Shown: positions 53,400 through 62,682 of the stretch, piece after piece | Position numbering within the stretch: position 1 is the first letter of the stretch | How the letters are laid out: each line of letters begins with the position of its first letter | Origin: Bacteroidales bacterium | GTDB lineage: Bacteria; Bacteroidota; Bacteroidia; Bacteroidales; UBA10428 | Length of the DNA stretch: 64,000 bases | Assembly (NCBI GenBank): GCA_016929525.1 | Contig: JAFGIP010000089.1 | Location: forward strand, 1-64,000 | Direction of reading: 5' to 3' | Notes under the pieces: generated by a model | Database searches by the model: none | What the model was told of the DNA's origin: nothing | Seen by the model: the letters and a program-made list of their open reading frames with translations, nothing else | Program-made: the position numbers and the translations under genes

Positions 53400-53759
53400 A
53401 TGGAAAATATCCTCGTGATAGGTGCAAGTCCAAATCCGTTACGATATTCTTATCAGGCAGTAAAGGCTCTGCTTAACAGAAATTTCAATGTTATTCCTCT
53501 GGGGATTAGAAAAGGAAATATTGTTAATACGAAAATAATATCGGGTAAACCCCAACTGAATAATATTAACACAATTGTATTGTACATTAATAAACAGACA
53601 CAGAACAGTTATAATGATTATATGCTTGATCTGTCACCAAAGCGAATTGTTTTTAATCCGGGTACAGAAAACCCTGAACTAATGAAGAAAGCAAAAGAGA
53701 AGGGTATAGATGTGGTTTATGATTGTGCATTAATATTAATACATTCCGAAAGATTTTAA
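53400..53759 (+). CDS. CoA-binding domain protein
   Basis: A 119-residue Rossmann-like CoA-binding domain protein. The opening I-L-V-I-G-A-S-P-N-P is typical, and F-N-P-G-T-E-N-P-E lies in the expected place near 81. Such small proteins are common and of unknown function; binding of CoA has been shown for some. The gene is followed after 13 bases by a VTT-like membrane protein gene. Confidence 0.85.
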   Translation: MENILVIGASPNPLRYSYQAVKALLNRNFNVIPLGIRKGNIVNTKIISGKPQLNNINTIVLYINKQTQNSYNDYMLDLSPKRIVFNPGTENPELMKKAKEKGIDVVYDCALILIHSERF

Positions 53760-53772
53760 AATAAAACCATAG

Positions 53773-54345
53773 ATGAGAAAAGCAAAAATTCAATATATTA
53801 TCAGAAATATATTAAAGGGACTGGCCTGGCTGGGACTTTTTGTAATATTATATATTTTAAGTAAAAAATACATTGATTTCAATTTTATAAAATGGCTTGA
53901 ACCAATATATGCCAATACAATACTGATGTATACAATCTTTCTTGTTTCAGAGATTATTGTAGGTATTATTCCTCCTGAGGTTTTTATTATTTGGGCATTG
54001 CGAAGTGAGGATATTCAAACCTTTGCTATTATGGTCTCTATTTTGGCTGTAATATCTTATTTAACAGGACTTCTGGGCTATTTGATAGGACATTATTTAA
54101 GCAGATCTTTATTTTACAGGTTCATGAAAAGAAAATTCTTAAAAAAGCTCGATTCAAGGTTACAGATATTCGGTATGTATTTGATCTTAATAGCAGCTTT
54201 GACTCCTGTCCCGTTTTCCGGAACAAGTATGCTTATAGGTTCAGTTAATTATCCTTTTAAACGATTTTCTTTTTTGGCATTAACACGTTTTTTACGTTTC
54301 GTAATTTATGCATTGGTATTTTGGGAACTTGGATTCATAAGTTAA
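53773..54345 (+). CDS. VTT/DedA-like small membrane protein
   Basis: A 190-residue inner membrane protein with about five hydrophobic segments. I-I-P-P-E-V-F-I-I-W-A and the later A-A-L-T-P-V-P-F-S-G-T resemble the paired re-entrant loops of SNARE-associated/VTT (DedA) proteins, which in other bacteria include undecaprenyl-phosphate and phospholipid flippases. The match is partial, so the family call is tentative. The stop codon overlaps that of the convergent stress gene (TTAA). Confidence 0.6.
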   Translation: MRKAKIQYIIRNILKGLAWLGLFVILYILSKKYIDFNFIKWLEPIYANTILMYTIFLVSEIIVGIIPPEVFIIWALRSEDIQTFAIMVSILAVISYLTGLLGYLIGHYLSRSLFYRFMKRKFLKKLDSRLQIFGMYLILIAALTPVPFSGTSMLIGSVNYPFKRFSFLALTRFLRFVIYALVFWELGFIS

Positions 54346-55232
54346 TTATGAAAAACAAAAAGAGGAATGTTCAAATTATGAAAAAGTCGTTTGGTTAAAC
54401 TGGGACTGAATAATTTTTCCAGAGCATTTCTCTTTCTTGATGTTAATGATAAAATGTTAATCGATTTCTTTTTTAGATATTGTTCCACGGAATGAACCAG
54501 ATCACCTTCTTTATCAATAACTTCGTATTCAATTTTGGAGAGAGGGTATGCGTAGGAGAAATAATTTTTTAATCCTTCCATCTTAGCTTTCTCAGATTTA
54601 TCGGCTGTATCTCCTATGTGAAGGCAATGTATTGAAGGTTCTAAATCTATAAAGTAACTCATTAACCTTTTTATGCTTACAAAATCAGATTCATCGAAAT
54701 CAGTAAGATATACAACCTCAGTACCAACTTCGCCTAATTTTGTATGATGCTCTTCAGGAACGGTTAGTAATGGGTATCTTAATTTCATTAAAGCATATTC
54801 AGTAACACTTCCCAAAATAGACTGATCTCGCTTATCAGTTCCTCTGGTTCCCATCACAACCAGGTTAGGTTTATAGACTGTACAGTATAAACTTATCTGG
54901 TCTTTTGCCAAACCGGGCTGAACCTCATAATGGATTTCTTCAATGTTATATTTTTCGCTTTGGCGAATTTTTTGGACAGTCTGAGCAAATTCATCCATCT
55001 TAACTTTTTCTTCGAGAAGCAATTTGTTTGTAAGTTCTTCTCGAAGTTTTTCCTGGGTTTCTTTATTCCCGGTAAGTTCAATCAAGTCGTATGCAGGGGA
55101 ATAAAATGAATGAAAAAGCATAATCTCAGCTCCGGCTTTATGCGCTATTCGTAAAGCATATTTTGCCGCCTGCAGGCTATATTCTGAATAGTCTACTGGA
55201 ACCAGGATCTTTTTTAATACTTTACTTTCCAT
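54342..55232 (-). CDS. tandem universal stress protein
   Basis: A 296-residue protein with two UspA-type domains. The first (about residues 6-159) has I-L-V-P-V-D-Y-S-E-Y-S, and its ATP-binding loop is G-T-R-G-T-D-K-R-D-Q-S-I-L-G-S-V-T near 130-146. The second (about 168-296) is degenerate, lacking a full G-x-x-G loop. Such proteins are cytoplasmic and induced by stress or starvation. The partner is unknown. Confidence 0.88.
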   Translation of the reverse strand: MESKVLKKILVPVDYSEYSLQAAKYALRIAHKAGAEIMLFHSFYSPAYDLIELTGNKETQEKLREELTNKLLLEEKVKMDEFAQTVQKIRQSEKYNIEEIHYEVQPGLAKDQISLYCTVYKPNLVVMGTRGTDKRDQSILGSVTEYALMKLRYPLLTVPEEHHTKLGEVGTEVVYLTDFDESDFVSIKRLMSYFIDLEPSIHCLHIGDTADKSEKAKMEGLKNYFSYAYPLSKIEYEVIDKEGDLVHSVEQYLKKKSINILSLTSRKRNALEKLFSPSLTKRLFHNLNIPLFVFHN

Positions 55233-55236
55233 TAGG

Positions 55237-55244
55237 CAAAATTA
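55237..55244 (-). promoter_or_regulatory. -7 box immediately upstream of the stress gene
   Basis: TAATTTTG on the - strand, an exact TAnnTTTG match, only four bases from the ATG at 55232. A TTG lies about 22 bases upstream. The transcript would begin at or within a base or two of the start codon. Confidence 0.4.
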
Positions 55245-55523
55245 AACTGCTTTTTTTGTTAATTTACAATTTTAAAATACCCTTGTCAAGTAGATTAATA
55301 AAAGGCATTATTTGAATAACTTCAATTAAATTTTTATAAACACTGTCAATCCTTATTTTAATTATCTGCAGTAATTCCATTTGCTACTTTAATAATGGAT
55401 ATCAAATGAAAGATTATTAGCGAAATCATTAGATCAAAGGCCTGTTATTTTATGGTTGTTATTATTCTTTTTTCTGAAATTATTCCAGTCAAAGCATGGA
55501 TATATACAGGAACTTAATTCTTA
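55245..55523. other. intergenic region between divergent stress and CapA-like genes
   Basis: About 280 bases between the two -7 boxes, AT-rich. It holds no open frame or RNA that I can identify. It probably carries upstream promoter elements for both genes. Confidence 0.4.
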
Positions 55524-55531
55524 TATCTTTG
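55524..55531 (+). promoter_or_regulatory. -7 box for the CapA-like gene
   Basis: TATCTTTG matches TAnnTTTG and gives a leader of about 42 bases before the ATG at 55580. No good -33 TTTG was found. Confidence 0.4.
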
Positions 55532-55579
55532 TTAATAATCCATATTCTGTAATATATTCGAAGTTAAAACCTAAATAGG

Positions 55580-56713
55580 ATGAATAAAAGTTATCTGTCA
55601 AGAATTTTTATTGCGTCTGTCTTCTTTATAATTAATAATACTCTAATTGCACAGGATAGTCTTCAAATAAGTGACACAAATCAGATTACAGTTATTTTTG
55701 CAGGAGATATTATGGGGCACGATGCACAAATTGAAGGGGCATATAATGAACAAAGCAAAAAATATGATTATGAACCTACTTTCAGATATATAAAAGAATA
55801 CATACAAAATGCAGGAATTGCTGTTGGAAATCTCGAGGTTACTCTTGCCGGGCCACCATTTAAAGGTTACCCACAGTTTTCGAGTCCCGATGAACTGTTA
55901 TTTTATGCACAGTCAGCAGGATTCGATGTATTACTAACTGCTAATAATCATGCATTGGACAGAGGAGACAAGGGATTTATACGGACTCTTGATATGCTGG
56001 ATAGTCTTGGTTTATATAGGGCAGGAACATATCGCGATTCAATTGAAAGGATGAAGTCTTATCCGCTTATCATTGAAAGAAATAATATTCTTATTGCTTT
56101 ACTTAATTATACGTATGGAACAAACGGACTTAATATTCAACCACCCCTTATTATTAACCGGATTGACACAGCACAAATTGACGTAGATATTGAAAAGGCT
56201 AAACTTATTGATCCGGATTTTATTATTGCCTGTATGCACTGGGGTATAGAGTATGAACGCATTGAGAATGAATCACAGAAGGAACTTGCAGAATTTCTTA
56301 TTGAGAAAGGGGTTGATATCATAATAGGATCGCATCCGCATGTTGTACAGCCTGTCAGGTATTTAACTAATGACTCCGATACCACATCCGGATATCCGGT
56401 GTTTTATTCCCTCGGTAATTTTGTATCGAATCAGCGTGCACAGTACAAAGACGGAGGAATAATTGCTGAAATTAAGCTTACCAAAATAGCAGATAGCACA
56501 TCTGTTAGTCAGATAGCATATTTACCTTATTGGGTTTGGAGAGAGGAGAGAAGCAAAGAAAAATTCAATTTTTATGTTTTGCCTGTTTCACTTTATGAGA
56601 CACAGGCTGACAGTATTAATTTATCGCCTGGCGATGAGTACAGGTTAAATAGATTTTCTGCAGATACGAGAAAGCACCTGGAAGACATTAAAGAGTCTGA
56701 TTTTTATAAATAA
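55580..56713 (+). CDS. CapA family protein (poly-gamma-glutamate capsule-type phosphoesterase fold)
   Basis: A 377-residue exported protein of the CapA/PGA_cap family, with a metallophosphoesterase-like fold. The signal peptide ends near L-I-A-Q. Metal-site motifs are F-A-G-D-I-M-G-H-D near residue 36, N-L-E-V-T, N-N-H-A-L-D-R-G near 130, M-H-W-G-I-E-Y and G-S-H-P-H-V-V-Q-P near 253. CapA works in poly-gamma-glutamate export in Bacillus, but no capBC genes are nearby, so the substrate here is unknown. Confidence 0.88.
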   Translation: MNKSYLSRIFIASVFFIINNTLIAQDSLQISDTNQITVIFAGDIMGHDAQIEGAYNEQSKKYDYEPTFRYIKEYIQNAGIAVGNLEVTLAGPPFKGYPQFSSPDELLFYAQSAGFDVLLTANNHALDRGDKGFIRTLDMLDSLGLYRAGTYRDSIERMKSYPLIIERNNILIALLNYTYGTNGLNIQPPLIINRIDTAQIDVDIEKAKLIDPDFIIACMHWGIEYERIENESQKELAEFLIEKGVDIIIGSHPHVVQPVRYLTNDSDTTSGYPVFYSLGNFVSNQRAQYKDGGIIAEIKLTKIADSTSVSQIAYLPYWVWREERSKEKFNFYVLPVSLYETQADSINLSPGDEYRLNRFSADTRKHLEDIKESDFYK

Positions 56714-56718
56714 AAAAA

Positions 56719-56743
56719 GCTGCTGTAAATTTCACACAGCAGC
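56719..56743. terminator. bidirectional terminator between convergent genes
   Basis: GCTGCTGT and ACAGCAGC form an eight-base stem with a nine-base loop, preceded by seven A and followed by CTTTTAT. It can end both the + strand CapA-like gene and the - strand zinc-ribbon gene. Confidence 0.75.
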
Positions 56744-56766
56744 CTTTTATATATTAATTCTTCAAT

Positions 56767-57546
56767 TTATTTCTCATTTTTCTTTACCTCGAGGATATCA
56801 CTATCTACCAGTATACGACCACAGTATTCACATACGATGATCTTTTTTCTTGATTTAATATCAAGCTGGCGTTGTGGTGGGATCTTATTAAAACAGCCAC
56901 CGCATGCATCGCGTTCAACCGTTACAACAGATAAACCGTTTCGGGCGTTCTTTCTTATCTTTTTGTACGCAGTGAGCAATCTTTCTTCAATTTTTGCCTC
57001 CAGTGAAGTAACTTGTTTTAGATAATCCTCTTCTTCTTTCCTGGTATCGCCAATTATTTCTTCCAGTTCTGATTTTTTGGCTTCAAGGTCACTTTTACGT
57101 TCTTCCAGGACATTAGTTGATTCTTCAATTATTACATTCTTATCCTTGATTTGAGCACCAAACTCCTTAATCCGTTTTTCACAAAGTTCAATCTCAAGGG
57201 TTTGATACTCGATTTCTTTTGATAAAGAATCGAACTCCCGGTTATTTCTGACATTGTTTTGCTGATCTTTATACTTTGTAATCAGTCCTTCTGCCTGAAC
57301 AATTTCATTCTTTTTTCCTGAGATGTTATGTTCAAGACTTTTGACTTCTTCTTTATATTTATCAACTCGGGTTTCCAGCCCTGCTATTTCATCTTCCAAA
57401 TCTTGCACCTCCAAAGGGAGTTCACCCCTTAGTGTTCGGATCTTATCTATATCGGAATTAACTTTCTGTAACTGAAATAATGTACGTAATTTTTCTTCAA
57501 CTGAAATATCAACTGTCTCTGCAGATTTTGTACTTGCTGTTGCCAT
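56767..57546 (-). CDS. coiled-coil protein with C4 zinc ribbon
   Basis: A 259-residue protein of the CT398/DUF164 type. A long coiled coil (about residues 15-195) is followed by a zinc ribbon with C-G-G-C near 215 and C-E-Y-C-G-R near 240. CT398 of Chlamydia binds sigma-54 and a secretion ATPase regulator, but the role here is unknown. The start codon lies next to the stop of the upstream Nif3-type gene, so they share an operon. Confidence 0.88.
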   Translation of the reverse strand: MATASTKSAETVDISVEEKLRTLFQLQKVNSDIDKIRTLRGELPLEVQDLEDEIAGLETRVDKYKEEVKSLEHNISGKKNEIVQAEGLITKYKDQQNNVRNNREFDSLSKEIEYQTLEIELCEKRIKEFGAQIKDKNVIIEESTNVLEERKSDLEAKKSELEEIIGDTRKEEEDYLKQVTSLEAKIEERLLTAYKKIRKNARNGLSVVTVERDACGGCFNKIPPQRQLDIKSRKKIIVCEYCGRILVDSDILEVKKNEK

Positions 57547-58643
57547 TATATGTGATATTTTATCGGATTTGTAACTACTCGAGATAAATGAACGGCAAAT
57601 TTACTACTTTTTTTTGTAAGTAGATTATAAAATATGTTACTCGTAAATTGTTCACTCTCATAGTGTCCAATATCGCATAACAGCAGTTTATTTTCTGCTT
57701 CGAAAAATTGATGATACTTGATATCTCCGGTTATAAAAGCATCTGCATTTTCATTAATGGCTCTGTCGATTAAAAAGCTGCCGGCACCTCCGCATACTGC
57801 TATCACCTGAATTTCTTTTTCAGAATTACCAGCGTATTTTATGACAGGAGTTCCGAATGATTCTTTTAATAGACCAAGCAAGGTTTTCGATGAAACAGGT
57901 TTATAAAGTCTGCCAATCATTCCTGAACCTGCAATCTGGAATTCATTTTCAAGAGGATAAATATCATAAGCAACTTCCTCATAAGGATGCGCTTTAATCA
58001 TTTCTTTCACTACAGAAGTTAAGTCACTTTTTGTAACAATCGATTCTATACGAACTTCCTTTTCGAAATGAAGTTTTTCCTTTTCACCCGCATAAGGGTT
58101 TGAACTTTCATTACCCCGAAAAGTACCATCTCCCAAGACGTTATAACTACAACTATCGTAATTACCAATATTTCCGGCACCTGCACCAAACAATGCTTCT
58201 CTTACTTTCTGAGCTTTTTTTTCAGGTACAAATGTTACAATTTTAAACAGATAGTTTTTTTTTGGGCTAAGAATCTTGCAATTTTTAAGTCCGAGTTTAT
58301 CGCAAATTGCTCTGTTAACTCCCTGTAGGATATTATCAAAATTAGTATGTCCGGCGTATATTGCAATGTCTTTTTTTATAGCCAGAACAATAGTCCGCTC
58401 GATTGAATTTTTTCCTGTTAAAGATTTAATACCATTAAAAATAATCGGATGGTGCGAAACAATAAGGTTTGCGTCAAGTTTCTCTGCTTCTTCAATAATT
58501 TCTTCTGTAGTGTCTATTGTACAAAGCACCCCTTTAACATTATTCTCTTTATTGCCAACGATAAGTCCGGAATTATCGTAAGTTTCCTGCAAGCTTGCCG
58601 GTGCAAATTCTTCTAACAATCTAATAACATCTTTGATCTTCAT
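57546..58643 (-). CDS. Nif3-like dinuclear metal centre protein
   Basis: A 365-residue Nif3/DUF34 protein, a hexameric protein with a two-metal site. The opening D-N-S-G-L-I-V-G-N, H-H-P-I-I-F near residue 64, H-T-N-F-D near 98 and the C-terminal G-D-I-K-Y-H and D-I-G-H-Y-E-S-E supply likely ligands. An insert in the middle (about 130-235) is a PII-like domain usual in the longer form. Some members are called GTP cyclohydrolase I type 2, but that activity is not general. It overlaps the zinc-ribbon gene by one base. Confidence 0.92.
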   Translation of the reverse strand: MKIKDVIRLLEEFAPASLQETYDNSGLIVGNKENNVKGVLCTIDTTEEIIEEAEKLDANLIVSHHPIIFNGIKSLTGKNSIERTIVLAIKKDIAIYAGHTNFDNILQGVNRAICDKLGLKNCKILSPKKNYLFKIVTFVPEKKAQKVREALFGAGAGNIGNYDSCSYNVLGDGTFRGNESSNPYAGEKEKLHFEKEVRIESIVTKSDLTSVVKEMIKAHPYEEVAYDIYPLENEFQIAGSGMIGRLYKPVSSKTLLGLLKESFGTPVIKYAGNSEKEIQVIAVCGGAGSFLIDRAINENADAFITGDIKYHQFFEAENKLLLCDIGHYESEQFTSNIFYNLLTKKSSKFAVHLSRVVTNPIKYHI

Positions 58644-58693
58644 GAACGAGAAAATTTATTAAGGCTGAAATTTATTAAATTAAAGATTCTATA

Positions 58694-59032
58694 CTAATTT
58701 AGGTTTTCCTTAATTTCAAGCAGCAGATTTTTGATTTCAGTTAACGATTTGATTATTTCGAAATTATTTGTTGTATCGTCCTTGTTTTCTTTAAGCTTCT
58801 TTTTAGCACCGTTAAGGGTCATACCTTTTTCTTTAACCAGGTGGTATATCAGGTGTAGGTTGTTGATGTCCTGTTTAGTAAAAAATCGATTCCCCTTTTT
58901 GTTTTTTTTAGGTTTAATAATGTCGAATTCCTTTTCCCAAAATCTGATTAGTGAAGTATTTACATTGAACATAGAAGCTACTTCACCAATGGAGTAATAT
59001 AGTTTTTCAACTCGCTTTTCTTTATAAGGCAT
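58694..59032 (-). CDS. MerR family transcriptional regulator
   Basis: A 112-residue regulator. An N-terminal winged helix of the MerR type (Y-Y-S-I-G-E-V-A-S-M-F-N-V, R-F-W-E-K-E-F, residues of about 10-75) is followed by a short coiled coil. No effector-binding domain or cysteine pair is present. In Bacteroidota it is often found near alaS and M23 peptidase genes, as here. Its target is unknown. Confidence 0.9.
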   Translation of the reverse strand: MPYKEKRVEKLYYSIGEVASMFNVNTSLIRFWEKEFDIIKPKKNKKGNRFFTKQDINNLHLIYHLVKEKGMTLNGAKKKLKENKDDTTNNFEIIKSLTEIKNLLLEIKENLN

Positions 59033-59053
59033 ACCTTGAATGTTTCACTCAAA

Positions 59054-59061
59054 CAAAGATA
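59054..59061 (-). promoter_or_regulatory. -7 box for the MerR gene
   Basis: TATCTTTG on the - strand matches TAnnTTTG and lies about 21 bases from the ATG at 59032. The -33 element is unclear. Confidence 0.45.
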
Positions 59062-59103
59062 TTCTTTTCTAATTTATGAAATAAAAGTAAATAAACCAAT
59101 ACT

Positions 59104-60585
59104 TTACAATTTCTTACCTAAACAATAAAAATAACCATCTCTTGATGCAATGTATATTTTACCATTGTGTACTATTGGTGTTGATTCGAATGGAGCCCTT
59201 AATCTGGCTATTTTTCTGAATTCCATATCCTTATTGTATCCAAACAGATAAATACCACCATAACCTGCTGCAATAATTTTATTTTCAAGTATCAAGGGTG
59301 TTGAAACAGATGCTCCGGTTTTATATTTAAAAAGAAGTTGTGGGGTCGGAAGAACGCTGATACTATCTGGTCCGAGCACAGTTTTGGAAGAATCGATTTT
59401 TGTATGATCAACAACATACAGGTAACCGTCAATTGCATTGAAAGCCGCCATGTATGGTGTATTACCCTTATTATATCTATCGTTTATTCCAATGGTTCCT
59501 ATTATTCCACCTTCCCAGCTCGCATATTCTGTATTTTCAGTGGGGAAATACCATATCACTGCATTTTCAGGGGCTTTTGCAGGATTTAATTTAAATGCAC
59601 CTCCCTGGCCTTTAATATATTGTTTTTCAACACTAACAAGCAGACAATTATCGCTGGTTACGACAACAGATCCATCCATATCTGAACCGATAAAGAAATC
59701 CCATACCAATTTTTTCTCTTTTAAGCTATAACCATATATATGCCCTGCTCCCGATGCGATATAAATTATACTATCAAGCAAGCTGGGAGAAGATTCTGTC
59801 ACACAGTTTAGTTTATGGTCGATGGCATCTTGCTTTGTAAACAGGGGAGTTTCCTGTATTATCTCAGGCTGGAGCATTCCGTTTTTTACCGATGCTTTAG
59901 AGGGAGAAGGATTCAATACTGTAAACAAGGAGTTTTCAAGGCCTATATAAACAGTATCATTTAGGATCAGTGCACTACCATCGGCATCACGGCTATAACT
60001 TTCTTTCATCCATTTAACATCAAGTCGCCAAAGCTCTTTGCCTGAAAAATATGAAATAGCACGATAACTGGGAATATATTTTGTGTCGAGATAATTGCCC
60101 ACACCCAGTCTGCTTCCCTGTAAGATTATAAGTCTGTTTTCGGGAGGGAAAGTGTCAGGAGTTGTCCAAATAGTTCCGGTGCCTTTTACTACATCATCAA
60201 ACTTGTATTGCCATACAAGTTCTCCGGTACGCGCATTAAGTTTTTTCAGGTGATGATCATAAGACCCCTGTATTAGATATAGCATACTATCTTCCCTTAC
60301 CAGAAGGGGTTGTCCTGTCCATCCGGCTCCGGCCCATATCCTTGAACCCAGTTTTCTTGAAATTATCGTCTCTCCTTTTCCAAGATAATGTTTCCAAATC
60401 ACCTCAAGGGTGTCCGGGGCATAATTTCCGTAGTAATTACGTTGTTCGTTACCAAGAAAGGTTGGAATAATAACTTCAAATTCTTTCGGAGATGATTTTA
60501 AAGAATCAGGAATTAAGTTTTGTCCGGATACAAAAAAAGTCACCAAAGTGTAATAAAACAGAAAAACACATCCGGTGACTTTCAT
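59104..60585 (-). CDS. secreted PQQ-like beta-propeller protein
   Basis: A 493-residue exported protein with a signal peptide ending near V-S-G-Q. The rest is built of propeller blades with the PQQ-like pattern (L-N-A-R-T-G-E-L-V-W, I-S-Y-F-S-G-K-E-L-W-R, Y-S-L-K-E-K-K-L-V-W). No catalytic dehydrogenase residues or haem motif (CxxCH) are seen, so it is more likely a scaffold or binding protein than a quinoprotein enzyme. Confidence 0.82.
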   Translation of the reverse strand: MKVTGCVFLFYYTLVTFFVSGQNLIPDSLKSSPKEFEVIIPTFLGNEQRNYYGNYAPDTLEVIWKHYLGKGETIISRKLGSRIWAGAGWTGQPLLVREDSMLYLIQGSYDHHLKKLNARTGELVWQYKFDDVVKGTGTIWTTPDTFPPENRLIILQGSRLGVGNYLDTKYIPSYRAISYFSGKELWRLDVKWMKESYSRDADGSALILNDTVYIGLENSLFTVLNPSPSKASVKNGMLQPEIIQETPLFTKQDAIDHKLNCVTESSPSLLDSIIYIASGAGHIYGYSLKEKKLVWDFFIGSDMDGSVVVTSDNCLLVSVEKQYIKGQGGAFKLNPAKAPENAVIWYFPTENTEYASWEGGIIGTIGINDRYNKGNTPYMAAFNAIDGYLYVVDHTKIDSSKTVLGPDSISVLPTPQLLFKYKTGASVSTPLILENKIIAAGYGGIYLFGYNKDMEFRKIARLRAPFESTPIVHNGKIYIASRDGYFYCLGKKL

Positions 60586-60604
60586 ATTATTTTATTGTGA
60601 AATT

Positions 60605-61588
60605 TTAATCGAATGTCTGACCTGATTTCAAAGATATTTCAATCATTCTTTCATATTCTTCAGGAGACAGGTCGTTGAAATAATAATTTACAGGATTAAC
60701 TTTTTTATTGTTAAGATGTACTTCATAATGTAAGTGAGGTGCAGTTGATAAACCGCTGTTCCCTACAAATCCGATAACATCGCCACGTTTAACCTTTTGT
60801 CCCTGCGCAACATTAAAGCCATTTAAATGGGCATATAAGGTTTTATAACCGAAGCCGTGATTTATTACTATTTTATTTCCATATCCTCTTTTTGAACTTT
60901 CTATAATTTCAACGGTACCATCACCTGTAGCATATATATCTGTTTCCATCGGAGCCGTAAAATCCATTCCATAATGAAATTTCCTGATTTTATATATCGG
61001 ATGTATTCTGTATCCCCAACCACTTGCTGTACGCTTTAGATCTTTATTGGAAATTGGTTGTATGGCCGGAATTGAAGCAAGCATTTCCTCTTTTCTGGTA
61101 GCCAGTTCAATTACCTCGTCATATGATGTAGACTGAACATACATTTTCTTTAGTATCTGATCGAGTCTTGATTTAACCCCGATTACCAGTTCAGAATTTT
61201 CGATATTTTCCAGTTCACGATAACTGATGTGTCCGCCTGTTCCTGCCTTACGTACAGAAGAATGTACAGGTTCGGCTTCAAAAATTGTTCTGTAAATATT
61301 ATCATCTCTCAGCTGCAGATCGGCCAAAATAGTCTCTATGCGATTAAGTTCATCATTAACTATTTCATAGTTAGCTTTTAGCTCGCTGATCTGCCGCTTA
61401 AGACCTTTATTCTTTGGTGAGTCAAAAAATATTGAGAATACAAAAAAATATAGTATTGAAAGAATAATACTGGCTAGAAAATAAGTAAAAAAGGCTAATA
61501 CTTTCTGCTGGGTAGTTTTAGTTACTTTCGTGTAACTTAGTGAGTCGTTGTCAAACTTATACCTATGCTTTGCCATTGTTGTATCCAA
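60605..61588 (-). CDS. M23 family metallopeptidase, membrane-anchored
   Basis: A 327-residue LytM-like endopeptidase of peptidoglycan. A membrane helix (about residues 33-53) and a coiled coil (about 58-95) precede the M23 domain. Zinc and catalytic motifs are H-Y-G-M-D-F near 204 and H-L-H-Y-E-V-H near 284. Its ATG follows the stop of the paralogous M23 gene directly. The two act in the periplasm, perhaps in cell division or wall remodelling; the conserved motif set suggests an active enzyme. Confidence 0.92.
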   Translation of the reverse strand: MDTTMAKHRYKFDNDSLSYTKVTKTTQQKVLAFFTYFLASIILSILYFFVFSIFFDSPKNKGLKRQISELKANYEIVNDELNRIETILADLQLRDDNIYRTIFEAEPVHSSVRKAGTGGHISYRELENIENSELVIGVKSRLDQILKKMYVQSTSYDEVIELATRKEEMLASIPAIQPISNKDLKRTASGWGYRIHPIYKIRKFHYGMDFTAPMETDIYATGDGTVEIIESSKRGYGNKIVINHGFGYKTLYAHLNGFNVAQGQKVKRGDVIGFVGNSGLSTAPHLHYEVHLNNKKVNPVNYYFNDLSPEEYERMIEISLKSGQTFD

Positions 61589-62545
61589 TTAATTGGACTT
61601 TTTAGTTAGTTTTTCAAATTCTGCCGGAGACAAATCATCAGCGAAAAAATGAATCGGATTAACAGGGGTGTTATCTATTCTCACTTCATAATGCAAGTGT
61701 GTTCCGGTAGATCTTCCTGTATTTCCCATCAGACCAATCTTTTGTCCCCTCTTTACATCCTGGCCTTCATCAACCAGGATTTTATTCAAATGTGCATATC
61801 TGGTGCTATATCCGTAACCATGATCTATAACAACCTCGTTCCCATAGCCTTTACGTGAATGTTTAACTAAGGTTACAGTTCCTTCTGCAGTAGCATAAAT
61901 ATTTGTATTACTCGGACCAACAAAGTCAATTCCCTTGTGTGTTCTCTTAATGAAAGTAAAAGGATCTTGACGACTACCGTAATATGAGCTGATCCATATG
62001 TATTTATCATAGTTTATAGGCGTTATAGCAGGGAAATGGCTAAGTAATTCTTTTTTTGATATGGCTGTTTTTAATATTTCATTATAAGAATCATTCTGTA
62101 TTTTGAGCTGTATTTTAAGCATGTCTACTTTTTGTAAAAGTTTAGAAAAAATTTCTGAGCCCATGCTTGAACTAAAGTTTAATAATGGTTCCGAACCACC
62201 CCTACCTGCATATCGAATATTACCTGGAAGGCTATCCATTTCCAGAATATTCCTAAATAATTGGTCATCGGTAAAATGAACTTTATGAAGAATACCTGCT
62301 ATACTGTCGGCCCTTTCTACAAGTAAAACGAAATCCTTATCATACTTATTGATCCTTGATGCGTGAAATTTTTCTACGGGTAAACTTGGAACACATATAA
62401 ATATATATAAAAACAGAATCGCTATTAAATTAGCGCATATAAAATGAACCAGGTATTGGAGGAATCTTTTTCCCGGTGAGATTTTAACTTCGACAAAATC
62501 AAGTGTCTCAGTATTGAACTTATATTGGCTTCGATGTGAAATCAA
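61589..62545 (-). CDS. M23 family metallopeptidase, membrane-anchored
   Basis: A 318-residue paralog of the downstream gene: N-terminal membrane helix (about residues 33-52), a periplasmic linker with coiled coil, and an M23 domain with H-K-G-I-D-F and H-L-H-Y-E-V-R. Both zinc motifs are intact. It is first in a two-gene unit with a strong promoter, divergent from alaS. The pair probably arose by duplication. Confidence 0.92.
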   Translation of the reverse strand: MISHRSQYKFNTETLDFVEVKISPGKRFLQYLVHFICANLIAILFLYIFICVPSLPVEKFHASRINKYDKDFVLLVERADSIAGILHKVHFTDDQLFRNILEMDSLPGNIRYAGRGGSEPLLNFSSSMGSEIFSKLLQKVDMLKIQLKIQNDSYNEILKTAISKKELLSHFPAITPINYDKYIWISSYYGSRQDPFTFIKRTHKGIDFVGPSNTNIYATAEGTVTLVKHSRKGYGNEVVIDHGYGYSTRYAHLNKILVDEGQDVKRGQKIGLMGNTGRSTGTHLHYEVRIDNTPVNPIHFFADDLSPAEFEKLTKKSN

Positions 62546-62586
62546 CTGATATATAGACTGTTTATAATATTTGATGCGAGTGTCAA

Positions 62587-62618
62587 CAAATCTATAAGAA
62601 AAAAATTAGTTTTACAAA
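62587..62618 (-). promoter_or_regulatory. Bacteroidota-type promoter for the M23 pair
   Basis: On the - strand: TTTG (-33), a 20-base spacer and TAGATTTG, an exact TAnnTTTG match. The predicted start near 62580 leaves a leader of about 35 bases before the ATG at 62545. Confidence 0.72.
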
Positions 62619-62682
62619 CCCTTTCTAGAAGGAATGTTGATAACTTCACGGATATTTTAATCAAATAAATGAAATATTTTAA